From an uncultured Erysipelotrichaceae bacterium (GTDB lineage: Bacteria > Bacillota_I > Bacilli_A > Erysipelotrichales > Erysipelotrichaceae): a stretch of DNA of 13,641 nt. Positions 1-6,424 of this stretch are shown here, piece after piece. Position 1 is the stretch's first letter. Each line of letters begins with the position of its first letter. Location: assembly GCA_902782955.1 (NCBI GenBank), contig CACZPD010000204.1:1-13641 (forward strand), in the 5' to 3' direction. The notes beneath the pieces are model-generated. The model ran no database searches. It saw only the letters and a list, made by a program, of their open reading frames with translations, and was not told the origin of the DNA. Made by a program: the position numbers and the translations under genes.

Positions 1-1004
1 ATCCTGTCGCTTTCCTTGTCACGCAGTCTGTCCGCATGACGGAATTCCGAAATACCTTCTGCCTGTGAAGCAAGGACGAACAGGACGGGACCGAGATCCG
101 GACAGTTCCGAAGATCGGCGGATATTGCTTTTAGTGAACCGGGCATAAATGAATAGCCTTCTGTTTCCTTTCTGACGATGCCGCCCATTTCACGGATGAG
201 CCGAATGATCACATGATCTCCCTGCAGGGAATCGTGCGCCATATTCGGAATGCTGACGCAGATCCGGCCGATCTGGGATAAAGCGATCAGGAATGCAGCC
301 TGTGAATCATCTCCCGAGATTTGCAGAGAAAACGGATGATAGTGCTGAGAACCCGGAATATAATATCCGGTTTCTTTCCGCACAATGCGGATTCCTGCTT
401 TATGCAGTACATCGGCTGTCAGTTCAATGTATGGTTCTGAAACGGGATCTGTGCTGATGTTCAGTTCACTGTCCCGATCAAGAAGCGGGAGAGCAAACAG
501 AAGTCCGCTGGTGAAATGTGAAGAAATATCTCCGCGGATCCGTATTTTCCCGGGATGCAGTTTCCCGCTGACTTTCAGAAAGTTATCCGCACGCTGAAAC
601 AGAAGTCCCTGTTCCCTGAACAGTGTTTCGTAAACCGACAAAGGTCTTTTCAGCAGCCGCCCTTCTCCGCTGAACCTTGTTTCTGCTTTTCCGCAGGCGG
701 CCAGCGGGATCAGGAAACGAAGCGCAGTGGCAGATTCCCCGCAGAAGATCGAACCGCCGGAAAAAAGGCGGCTGTCTGCCTTTCCGCGGATCGTCAATCT
801 GTCTTCTGTCTTCCGCATGGAAATACCGCGCTCTTCCAGCACTTTCATAACCGCTTCCGTATCCCGGCAGATGCAGAGTCCATGGATCTCGGAATCCCCC
901 TCCGCCAGCGAAGCCGCGATCAGTGCCCGGATGGAAACAGATTTGCTGGAAGGAACCGCAATATTCACATCATGCAGTTTTCCCTTTTGAATGATTACAT
1001 CCAT
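1..1004 (-). CDS. aroA: 3-phosphoshikimate 1-carboxyvinyltransferase (EPSP synthase), 3' end outside window
   Basis: Transfers enolpyruvyl from PEP to shikimate 3-phosphate, the sixth step of the cytoplasmic shikimate pathway. About 334 residues are visible; family members have about 430, so roughly 95 C-terminal residues lie beyond the left edge. Visible family landmarks: PSSKS at 18-22 (catalytic-site Lys21), GESATALRFL at 89-98, KRP at 119-121, ISSHF at 160-164, SEPYIELT at 189-196, PDLGPV near 302-307 (catalytic Asp303) and RLRDKESDR at 326-334. The start ATG lies 4 nt after the aroK stop, with only a weak purine-rich ribosome site, so translational coupling to aroK is likely. Odd points: the glyphosate-site Gly (E. 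coli Gly96) is Ala92 here, and the shikimate-phosphate-binding Gln of the SSQ motif is His163. No in-frame stop is visible. Assignment is secure; the kinetic consequences are inferred. Confidence 0.95.
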   Translation of the reverse strand, partial: MDVIIQKGKLHDVNIAVPSSKSVSIRALIAASLAEGDSEIHGLCICRDTEAVMKVLEERGISMRKTEDRLTIRGKADSRLFSGGSIFCGESATALRFLIPLAACGKAETRFSGEGRLLKRPLSVYETLFREQGLLFQRADNFLKVSGKLHPGKIRIRGDISSHFTSGLLFALPLLDRDSELNISTDPVSEPYIELTADVLHKAGIRIVRKETGYYIPGSQHYHPFSLQISGDDSQAAFLIALSQIGRICVSIPNMAHDSLQGDHVIIRLIREMGGIVRKETEGYSFMPGSLKAISADLRNCPDLGPVLFVLASQAEGISEFRHADRLRDKESDR

Positions 1005-1008
1005 TTTA

Positions 1009-1527
1009 TTATCTTTCTTTTTCCTGGTATTCCTGTCTGAGTATCCTGATGATCTCATCCACCGTTTCATCAACACTTCCGTCATTGATTACGACATGAT
1101 CGTTGTATTTCCGGTATAGTTCCTTCCGCTCCCGGTAGAGCTTTTCCAGGTCTTCCCGGGTCGAACTGAGCGGTCTGTCTTCTGTCGGGAAAAGCAGGGA
1201 AAAATCCCTCCTCAGCAAAAACACGATGCCGCAGTCAGACAGCATCTTCATGTTCTCTTCCCGCTTGATCACACCGCCGCCGCAGGCGATCACGCAGTCC
1301 CTGCAGGTGCAGATCCTGCGAATGAGTTCTGTTTCAGCGTCCCGGAAATAATCTTCTCCGTACTGCCTGAAACACTCGCGGATAGACATACCGAGTTCTT
1401 CCTCGATCATGGAATCCATATGCAGGACCTTCTTATGCAGTCTCTCTCCCAGACGGGTAGAGATCGTTGTTTTCCCTGATGTCGGCATGCCGATCAGTAT
1501 AATATTTTTATCATCTTTCAGCTTCAT
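1009..1527 (-). CDS. aroK: Shikimate kinase
   Basis: Phosphorylates the 3-hydroxyl of shikimate with ATP, the fifth pathway step, just before the AroA reaction. The 172 residues match the usual family length. Walker A is GMPTSGKT at 13-20. The YFRDAE segment (60-65) carries the shikimate-binding Arg62, GGG is at 83-85, and the lid has DRPL at 117-120. Asp38 matches the second Asp of the usual DxD (shikimate-binding) motif; the first, which helps position Mg2+ in studied enzymes, is His36 here. Walker A has Thr where Gly is commonest. The start overlaps the end of aroC by 17 nt and the stop is 4 nt before aroA, so the three form one transcript. The symbol aroK rather than aroL is by convention for a single copy. 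Confidence 0.93.
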   Translation of the reverse strand: MKLKDDKNIILIGMPTSGKTTISTRLGERLHKKVLHMDSMIEEELGMSIRECFRQYGEDYFRDAETELIRRICTCRDCVIACGGGVIKREENMKMLSDCGIVFLLRRDFSLLFPTEDRPLSSTREDLEKLYRERKELYRKYNDHVVINDGSVDETVDEIIRILRQEYQEKER

Positions 1528-2626
1528 CTTTATTTTTTTCCGTAAACCAGAGCGTACCGTATCTTTCCATACAGAGATCGGCGATCACGAATGCCGTAAC
1601 AGCATCGATCACCGGGCATGCCCTGTGGACGATCGCGGGATCATGTCTGCCTTTTATCGCAATGATCTTTTCTTCGAGGGTTTCAGGATCGACCGATCTC
1701 TGCTCTTTCGCGATCGAAGGCGTAGGTTTTATCACCGTACGGAAAAGCACCGGCATGCCGGTTGTGATACCGCCGCTGATACCGCCGCTGTGATTGGTTA
1801 TCGTCCTGATTTTCCCGTTCTCAGCGGTAAATGCATCGTTTGCTTCACTGCCTTTCATCTGCGCCAGATCAAAACCTGCCCCAAATGAGATTCCTTTGAC
1901 AGCCGGCACGGAAAAGACGGCGTGCGCGATCATGCCTTCTGTCGTATCAAACCACGGTTCACCGATTCCGGCTTCCAGTCCGCATACAGCAGTCTCCAGG
2001 ATCCCGCCCAGTGAATCTCCTTCATCCGCAGCCGCTGTAATAGCCTGTTTCATCATTTCCGCCGCCTGATCGCAGATGACCGGGAATTGCTTTCCTTTCA
2101 GAACATCCAGCTGGTCTGCCGGATCTGTTTCATGAAAACTTTCATCCTGTATCGTGCCGATCTGCAGGATATGCGTTCCGATGGTGATTCCCTTTTTTGC
2201 AAGCATACCGATGCATATCGCGCCCGCAGCTGTCAGCGGTGCTGTCAGTCTTCCGCTGAAATGGCCGCCGCCGGAAAGATCCGCGTATCCCTGATATTTC
2301 ACGCGTCCTGTATAATCCGCATGCGACGGCCGGATGATGTTTTCCTTATAATCTTTTCTTTCCGCATTTTCATTGCGGATCAGTATCGCAACAGGCGTTC
2401 CCTGTGTATAACCGTCTTTGATTCCGGAAAGGAATTCCACCTTGTCCTCTTCCCGCCGGGCAGTTGAAATACGTCCGTAAGCCTTTCTTCTGTCCATCAT
2501 GGAGCGGATCTCATCTTCGGACACCTGTATTCCGGCAGGTAGCCCGTCAATGACTGCGCCGACGGCAGGACCGTGTGATTCACCAAACAACGTCAGGGTC
2601 AAATGGTTTCCAAATACATTTTTCAT
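1511..2626 (-). CDS. aroC: Chorismate synthase
   Basis: Converts EPSP to chorismate by 1,4-trans elimination of phosphate; the family needs reduced FMN. The 371 residues match the family. Landmarks: FGESHG at 14-19 (catalytic His18), the ARREED segment at 56-61, GGGHFSGR at 119-126 (second conserved His, 122), SGGISGGI and the KPTPSI segment in the C-terminal half, and GRHDP near the end. The start at 2626 is preferred over an in-frame ATG at 2656: it gives the family N-terminus (MKNVFGNHLT), has an AGGGGG ribosome site 7 nt upstream, and leaves 13 nt after the ROK kinase stop instead of an overlap. Although shikimate kinase and AroA act earlier in the pathway, aroC comes first in the operon. 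The gene is apparently intact. Confidence 0.95.
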   Translation of the reverse strand: MKNVFGNHLTLTLFGESHGPAVGAVIDGLPAGIQVSEDEIRSMMDRRKAYGRISTARREEDKVEFLSGIKDGYTQGTPVAILIRNENAERKDYKENIIRPSHADYTGRVKYQGYADLSGGGHFSGRLTAPLTAAGAICIGMLAKKGITIGTHILQIGTIQDESFHETDPADQLDVLKGKQFPVICDQAAEMMKQAITAAADEGDSLGGILETAVCGLEAGIGEPWFDTTEGMIAHAVFSVPAVKGISFGAGFDLAQMKGSEANDAFTAENGKIRTITNHSGGISGGITTGMPVLFRTVIKPTPSIAKEQRSVDPETLEEKIIAIKGRHDPAIVHRACPVIDAVTAFVIADLCMERYGTLWFTEKNKDEAER

Positions 2627-2639
2627 TGCCGCCCCCTGT

Positions 2640-3557
2640 TTATGATTCCCTTTCATATAAATGATGATACAGTGCCCCGATCAGATTTGCATCATTATAG
2701 AATCTGCATACCGCCACTTCCGGAAGCGGGAGTGCTGTTCCGCTTACGATATCTGGGTGTTTCCGCTTCAGACCTTCGATGCTCTCTTTGAGATATTCCA
2801 GGAGTTTCGGCTGAACGGACATACCGCCGCCGATACAGATCCTGGAAAGATCAAGTACGATATTGAGATTAAAGAGTTCCAGGGCAAACCTGTCGCAGTA
2901 AGCACGCAGACCTTCCTGCGCAGCCTCATCACCTTCATTGACGCGTCTGAACACTTCGATGCCGTCCAGATCCCCCGCGTTTTCCCCCGTTCTCTTTGCG
3001 ACTTCTTTTGATAATCCTCTGTGCCCTAAAGCACCCCAGTAGCTGTCATCTTCTTCGGGACTGTATGCATTGAGGTTTACCGCGCTGTATTCACCGGCAA
3101 AGAAATGCTGTCCTCTCCGGAGTTTTCCATCCAGTATGATGCCGCCGCCGATCCCGGTTCCGATCACGACGACTGCCCCGTCTCTGACATCCTGCAGGTT
3201 GCCTTTCCACAGTTCCGCCAGCGCTGCGCTTTTGCCGTCATTTTCAATACTTACGGGAATCTGATACCTTTCTTCCAGTTCCTTTCTGACCCAGGTGTTA
3301 TTCAGGTACGGAAAACTGCCGATTACACGTATCTCCCCTTTTGTGCTGTCGATAATGCCGGGAGAAGAGATAGCGATTCCGTCAGGCCTGCCGGGAAAAT
3401 CCGCGACGATCTGATCGATGGTTTCATAGAATATTTCCTTCGTATCACTTTTCTTCGGTGAAGGTATTTTCCCTTTATCCAGTATCTCCGCATCTTCATT
3501 CATGCGTGCGTATTTGATAAATGTTCCTCCCCAGTCAAAGACAAGATATGATTTCAT
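2640..3557 (-). CDS. ROK-family sugar kinase-like protein lacking the zinc motif
   Basis: A 305-residue ROK (repressor, ORF, kinase) protein without a helix-turn-helix domain, so a kinase rather than a repressor. It has the phosphate-binding DWGGTFIK at 8-15, the catalytic-loop ENDGKSAALAE at 105-115 (expected base Asp107), GTGIGGGI at 133-140 and the glycine-rich CIGGG at 241-245. Typical glucokinases and N-acetylmannosamine kinases have ExGH followed by CxCGxxGCxE, which binds zinc. Here the region reads AGEYSAV (154-160) and then GHRGLSKEV with no cysteines. Substrate cannot be told; zinc-free ROK members include beta-glucoside kinase types. It has a strong AAAGGAG ribosome site and is the first gene of the operon with aroC-aroK-aroA, an unusual partner for aromatic synthesis. 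Confidence 0.85.
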   Translation of the reverse strand: MKSYLVFDWGGTFIKYARMNEDAEILDKGKIPSPKKSDTKEIFYETIDQIVADFPGRPDGIAISSPGIIDSTKGEIRVIGSFPYLNNTWVRKELEERYQIPVSIENDGKSAALAELWKGNLQDVRDGAVVVIGTGIGGGIILDGKLRRGQHFFAGEYSAVNLNAYSPEEDDSYWGALGHRGLSKEVAKRTGENAGDLDGIEVFRRVNEGDEAAQEGLRAYCDRFALELFNLNIVLDLSRICIGGGMSVQPKLLEYLKESIEGLKRKHPDIVSGTALPLPEVAVCRFYNDANLIGALYHHLYERES

Positions 3558-3604
3558 CGCGCTAATCTCCTTTCCGTTTCAGAAGCCTGGTATTTACTAT
3601 GTGA

Positions 3605-3613
3605 TGCTATAAT
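3605..3613 (+). promoter_or_regulatory. Extended -10 promoter placing transcription start at the ATG of the 3620 gene
   Basis: TGCTATAAT is a perfect extended -10. The ATG starts 7 nt after its last base, which is where transcription normally begins. No Shine-Dalgarno sequence lies between them, so the transcript is predicted to be leaderless. No convincing -35 box is seen, as is common with an extended -10. Confidence 0.6.
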
Positions 3614-3640
3614 TTTAATATGCGCAAACAGGGTGTTCAA
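3612..3640 (-). promoter_or_regulatory. Candidate sigma-A promoter for the ROK-aroC-aroK-aroA operon
   Basis: Read on the minus strand: TTGAAC (3640-3635), a 17-nt spacer and TAAAAT (3617-3612). Both boxes are close to consensus. The predicted start of transcription near 3605 gives a leader of about 48 nt ending in the kinase ribosome site. The -35 box lies inside the divergent coding region and the -10 box overlaps the divergent -10. Confidence 0.55.
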
Positions 3641-4153
3641 CTTAAAAGAATTTCGCTTCACGCGGCTGCCGGATATTGTATTATTCCGATGCTGTATTTT
3701 CTGCCGCTTTTCCTGATGCAGTCTTTGGAGAAAAACTTCACCGGTTTCCTGTCCGACGCCCGTTTCTCTCCGGCCGCTGTTGTCACCGCCGTCTGCATCC
3801 TGATCTTCTATACCCTGGAATTTATATATTTTTTCGGAACTGTTCCGGTTAAAAGAGATATGATCCTGTTTCTTCTCGGAGCTGTTTTTTCTGTCCTGGT
3901 GCCTTATCGTACGGATCAGTCTTTACTGTCCGGTCTTCATCTGGCAGCGGCATTTCTAATGTTTTTCTTTCTGCAGAAAGGCATATTTCTTGTTTTGTCA
4001 GCCGAGCAGAAACTCCTTCAGTATGACATCATACTCTGTGTGTTCTGTGCTTTTCTCTGCTTTACAGCCGGTCAGATCACCGGTCTTGCGGAAGCGGTAT
4101 ACGGCAGCGGTTCTGCCATCCTTCTCACTTATCTGAGAGAAAAAAGCAAATAA
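3620..4153 (+). CDS. Uncharacterised polytopic membrane protein, probably leaderless
   Basis: I do not recognise this family. The 177 residues contain about six hydrophobic stretches (roughly 14-34, 53-73, 81-96, 103-127, 136-150 and 152-172), separated by short polar loops, with a basic start (MRKQGVQLKR) and basic end (REKSK). The positive N- and C-termini suggest both lie in the cytoplasm. No catalytic motif or Cys/His cluster is evident. The start is supported by the extended -10 ending 7 nt upstream and by lack of a better start: the next Met (residue 24) has no ribosome site and would cut the first membrane segment. It is divergent from the aro operon and convergent with the Lys/Ala-tailed gene, sharing a terminator with it. 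Confidence 0.7.
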   Translation: MRKQGVQLKRISLHAAAGYCIIPMLYFLPLFLMQSLEKNFTGFLSDARFSPAAVVTAVCILIFYTLEFIYFFGTVPVKRDMILFLLGAVFSVLVPYRTDQSLLSGLHLAAAFLMFFFLQKGIFLVLSAEQKLLQYDIILCVFCAFLCFTAGQITGLAEAVYGSGSAILLTYLREKSK

Positions 4154-4191
4154 AAAAAGCGACATGACATCTTTATATCCTTCGCTTTTTT
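4153..4191. terminator. Bidirectional rho-independent terminator
   Basis: AAAAAAGCGA (4153-4162) pairs with TCGCTTTTTT (4182-4191) across a 19-nt loop. It lies between two convergent genes and provides a U-tract in either direction. The GC core is short. Confidence 0.6.
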
Positions 4192-4199
4192 CATACTGC

Positions 4200-4736
4200 T
4201 TATAATACGTCGAAATATTTTCTGCGGTCTGCGCTGAGGTTATCGCAATAGTAACGTACTGTCAGTCTGTCGGAAACCTTGTCTTCCTCACTCGGTTCAA
4301 CAATATATCCGTCGCCTTCCAGCATGCAGTTGAGAATAGCCTTGCAGCAGGTATCCAGATTGTCAACGCCTGCTTCTACTTCTGTCAGGAGATCACCTGC
4401 GTTGATTTCAATATATAACCAGTCCATTGCATGAGCTTCACCCTTTTTCCAGTTGATGACATCTTCATAATGCTGAACTGACTGTTTGAATACTTCCGGT
4501 TTCTTCGCAGCAGCTTTTTTAGCAGGAGCCTTCTTGGCAGCTGTTTCCTTCTTCGGAGCAGCAGCTTTCTTTGTTTCAGTCTTTGTTGCTGTTACTTTCT
4601 TTTCGGCAGCCTTTTTAGCAGGTTTTTCTTCCGCAGCCTTTTTAGCAGGAGCCTTCTTAGCAGCAGCTTTTGTGGCAGTTTTCTTTTCAGTAGATTTCTT
4701 TACTGTTTCTTCCTTTTCTACTTTCTTTACTGGCAT
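4200..4736 (-). CDS. Protein with histone H1-like Lys/Ala/Pro tail and compact C-terminal domain
   Basis: The 178 residues have two parts. Residues 1-80 are almost wholly Lys, Ala, Glu, Thr and Pro, with repeated AKKA and KKAPAKKA units like the tails of bacterial histone H1-like proteins; this part should be disordered, basic and able to bind nucleic acid or ribosomes. Residues 88-178 form a separate acidic domain with MDWLYIEINAGDLL at 104-117, a CC pair at 130-131, MLEGDGYIVEP at 138-148 and RLTVRYY at 157-163. The xGDLxxEV...CC...M..GD...P...LT.RY pattern resembles a small domain I associate with uncharacterised and restriction-linked proteins; I cannot name it. The start is set by AGGAGG 8 nt upstream. 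It is a single-gene transcript with its own extended -10. Exact function is unknown. Confidence 0.8.
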   Translation of the reverse strand: MPVKKVEKEETVKKSTEKKTATKAAAKKAPAKKAAEEKPAKKAAEKKVTATKTETKKAAAPKKETAAKKAPAKKAAAKKPEVFKQSVQHYEDVINWKKGEAHAMDWLYIEINAGDLLTEVEAGVDNLDTCCKAILNCMLEGDGYIVEPSEEDKVSDRLTVRYYCDNLSADRRKYFDVL

Positions 4737-4769
4737 AATAGTTACCTCCTTCAGGTTTTAGCCGCGTGT

Positions 4770-4778
4770 ATTATATCA
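4770..4778 (-). promoter_or_regulatory. Extended -10 promoter of the Lys/Ala-tailed gene
   Basis: On the minus strand TGATATAAT reads as a perfect extended -10 (TGn plus TATAAT). Transcription would begin near 4763, giving a leader of about 27 nt containing AGGAGG. No good -35 is seen. Confidence 0.6.
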
Positions 4779-4858
4779 CAGTATTGATAAATATCGCATT
4801 TTTTTACATTTTCCTGTATCATTTATTTAGAAAAACTTTTAGAAAAGAGACCTCTTTT

Positions 4859-6322
4859 ATGATCATAGACAGTAAAGGCATGAAGGAAATTGAAAAACTT
4901 TCCGGCTTTTCAGTATATGAATTGATGCAGAATGCGGGAAAGGCTGCGGCTGAAGAAATCAAAAAACGGATCCGTCAGGAGGACCGCATTTTGATCATTT
5001 CCGGAAAAGGAAATAACGGCGGTGACGGTTATGTAATCGCAAGAGAACTTTCCGGATATGCATGCAGGGTATACCAGGCAGAAGGAAAACCTTTGACAGA
5101 AGCAGCCATGCAGGCATGCGAAGAGATGGATGCCTCCGTCATACTGAAACCCCGCGAATTTTCACGCGAACTGAAAAAAGCGGATGTCATTGTAGATGCC
5201 GTATACGGCTTTGGGTTTCATGGTGAATTGAAGCCGAAGATGAAGAGTCTTTTCCGCCGGATCAATGAGAGCGGCGCACGTATTTTCAGTATCGACATCA
5301 ACAGCGGATGTGAAGCGGATACAGATCATCATGATTCAGACGCGATCGTCTCGGAAGTGACATTTGCCCTGGACTGCTGGAAGCCGTTCCACATGCTCAG
5401 AAAGGAACATGAGTGTTTCCGGGAAGCTGTTCTTGTGGATCTCGGACTGCCGCATACTTTCACTTCCCCCTGCCGGGAAATGAATGAAGAACTATTCTTC
5501 CGCAACTTCCCTGCAAAGAAAGAAAATGCGCACAAAGGTACACAGGGAAAGATGCTGCTGGTCGGAGGAAGCTACGGCATGGCCGGCGCAATGAGCCTGA
5601 ATATCATCGGTGCGAAAACAGTCGGCGCTTCCTATATTCATGCGGCACTCCCGCATGAGATCTATCCGATCGTGGCATCCCGCCACATCACACCGGTATT
5701 TCATCCATTCGCTGAGCATACCGTCGTCCCGATACTTGAATCTGTGCTGCCCGATGCTTCGGCAGTGGGCTTCGGAAGCGGTGCTGTATTTATGTCCCGC
5801 AAATCGGAAGCGATGGACTATATCCTGCAGAACAGCAGAGGGCCTGTCGTGCTGGATGCTGAAGCTCTCCGGATGCTTGTGCATAATATGTATATTCTCC
5901 GTTTTGTCAGAGTACCCGTCATCATTACCCCGCATGTCGGCGAATTTGCCGAGATCCTGAATATTCCCACTTCCGTACTGATGGACAGGAAAGTGGAATA
6001 TGCCCGGAAGTTTGCGAAGGATTACAATGTGATCGTTGTGCTGAAAGGCGCAAACACGATCGTAGCTGCACCAAACGGGGAAATGTATTTCAACCAGAGC
6101 GGATCCCAGGCACTGGCCCAGGCCGGCAGCGGTGACCTGCTGACAGGTATCATGACAGGGATCCTGTCAATGACAAAAGATGTTATGACAGCTGTCTGCA
6201 TGAGTGTATGGCTGCATGGGTATCTGGCGGAGATCGGAACAGAAGAACATGCCATACAAAATTTCCCGATCGAAGAGTTTCCCAAATTCATGGATAAACT
6301 GTTTAAAAAACACGGAATGTAG
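4859..6322 (+). CDS. nnr: Bifunctional NAD(P)HX epimerase / ADP-dependent NAD(P)HX dehydratase
   Basis: Repairs hydrated NADH and NADPH: an N-terminal YjeF_N epimerase and a C-terminal ribokinase-fold dehydratase. Of 487 residues (E. coli YjeF has 515), residues 1-210 carry QNAGKAAAEEI, the GKGNNGGDG loop at 49-57 and VDAVYGFG with Asp113. Residues 225-487 carry GKMLLVGGS at 230-238, LDAEAL at 332-337, TPHVGE at 357-362, LKGANT at 395-400 and AGSGDLLTG at 422-430. The start at 4859 gives the normal YjeF_N beginning (MIIDSKGMKEIEKLSG). A GTG at 4766 would add 31 residues across the divergent promoter and is rejected. Several motif residues differ from the common form: INSG for IPSG, GFGSGA for GPGLG, PHVGE for PHPGE and SGSQ for the usual TGNP. 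No strong ribosome site is seen, but an AAAAGAG/CTCTTTT inverted repeat abuts the ATG. It appears monocistronic. Confidence 0.92.
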   Translation: MIIDSKGMKEIEKLSGFSVYELMQNAGKAAAEEIKKRIRQEDRILIISGKGNNGGDGYVIARELSGYACRVYQAEGKPLTEAAMQACEEMDASVILKPREFSRELKKADVIVDAVYGFGFHGELKPKMKSLFRRINESGARIFSIDINSGCEADTDHHDSDAIVSEVTFALDCWKPFHMLRKEHECFREAVLVDLGLPHTFTSPCREMNEELFFRNFPAKKENAHKGTQGKMLLVGGSYGMAGAMSLNIIGAKTVGASYIHAALPHEIYPIVASRHITPVFHPFAEHTVVPILESVLPDASAVGFGSGAVFMSRKSEAMDYILQNSRGPVVLDAEALRMLVHNMYILRFVRVPVIITPHVGEFAEILNIPTSVLMDRKVEYARKFAKDYNVIVVLKGANTIVAAPNGEMYFNQSGSQALAQAGSGDLLTGIMTGILSMTKDVMTAVCMSVWLHGYLAEIGTEEHAIQNFPIEEFPKFMDKLFKKHGM

Positions 6323-6350
6323 AAAAAGATGGAAACATCTTTTTCTTTTT
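6322..6350 (+). terminator. Rho-independent terminator after nnr
   Basis: GAAAAAGATG (6322-6331), loop GAAA, CATCTTTTTC (6336-6345), then TTTTT. It begins at the last base of the nnr stop codon. The stem is AU-rich but perfect over 10 bp. Confidence 0.8.
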
Positions 6351-6367
6351 GGCCATTCCGCATCTCA

Positions 6368-6396
6368 TTGTTCATATGTTTCCCATTTGATATAAT
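6368..6396 (+). promoter_or_regulatory. Promoter of the CPBP-type membrane protein gene
   Basis: TTGTTC (6368-6373), a 17-nt spacer and TATAAT (6391-6396), preceded by TGA to form an extended -10. Transcription would begin near 6403, about 22 nt before the ATG, leaving room for the AGAGGA ribosome site. Confidence 0.65.
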
Positions 6397-6424
6397 ATCT
6401 GTTGTCTGAAAGAGGAATCACTTA

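Noticed and set aside
4486..4761. A 91-codon Phe/Ala-rich plus-strand frame resembling a membrane protein.
   Set aside because: It is the reverse complement of the Lys/Ala repeat tail and its GTG/ATG context lacks a ribosome site.
4766..4858. An N-terminal extension of Nnr from a GTG at 4766, giving a hydrophobic start.
   Set aside because: It crosses the divergent extended -10 and AT-rich intergenic DNA; the YjeF family N-terminus begins at 4859.
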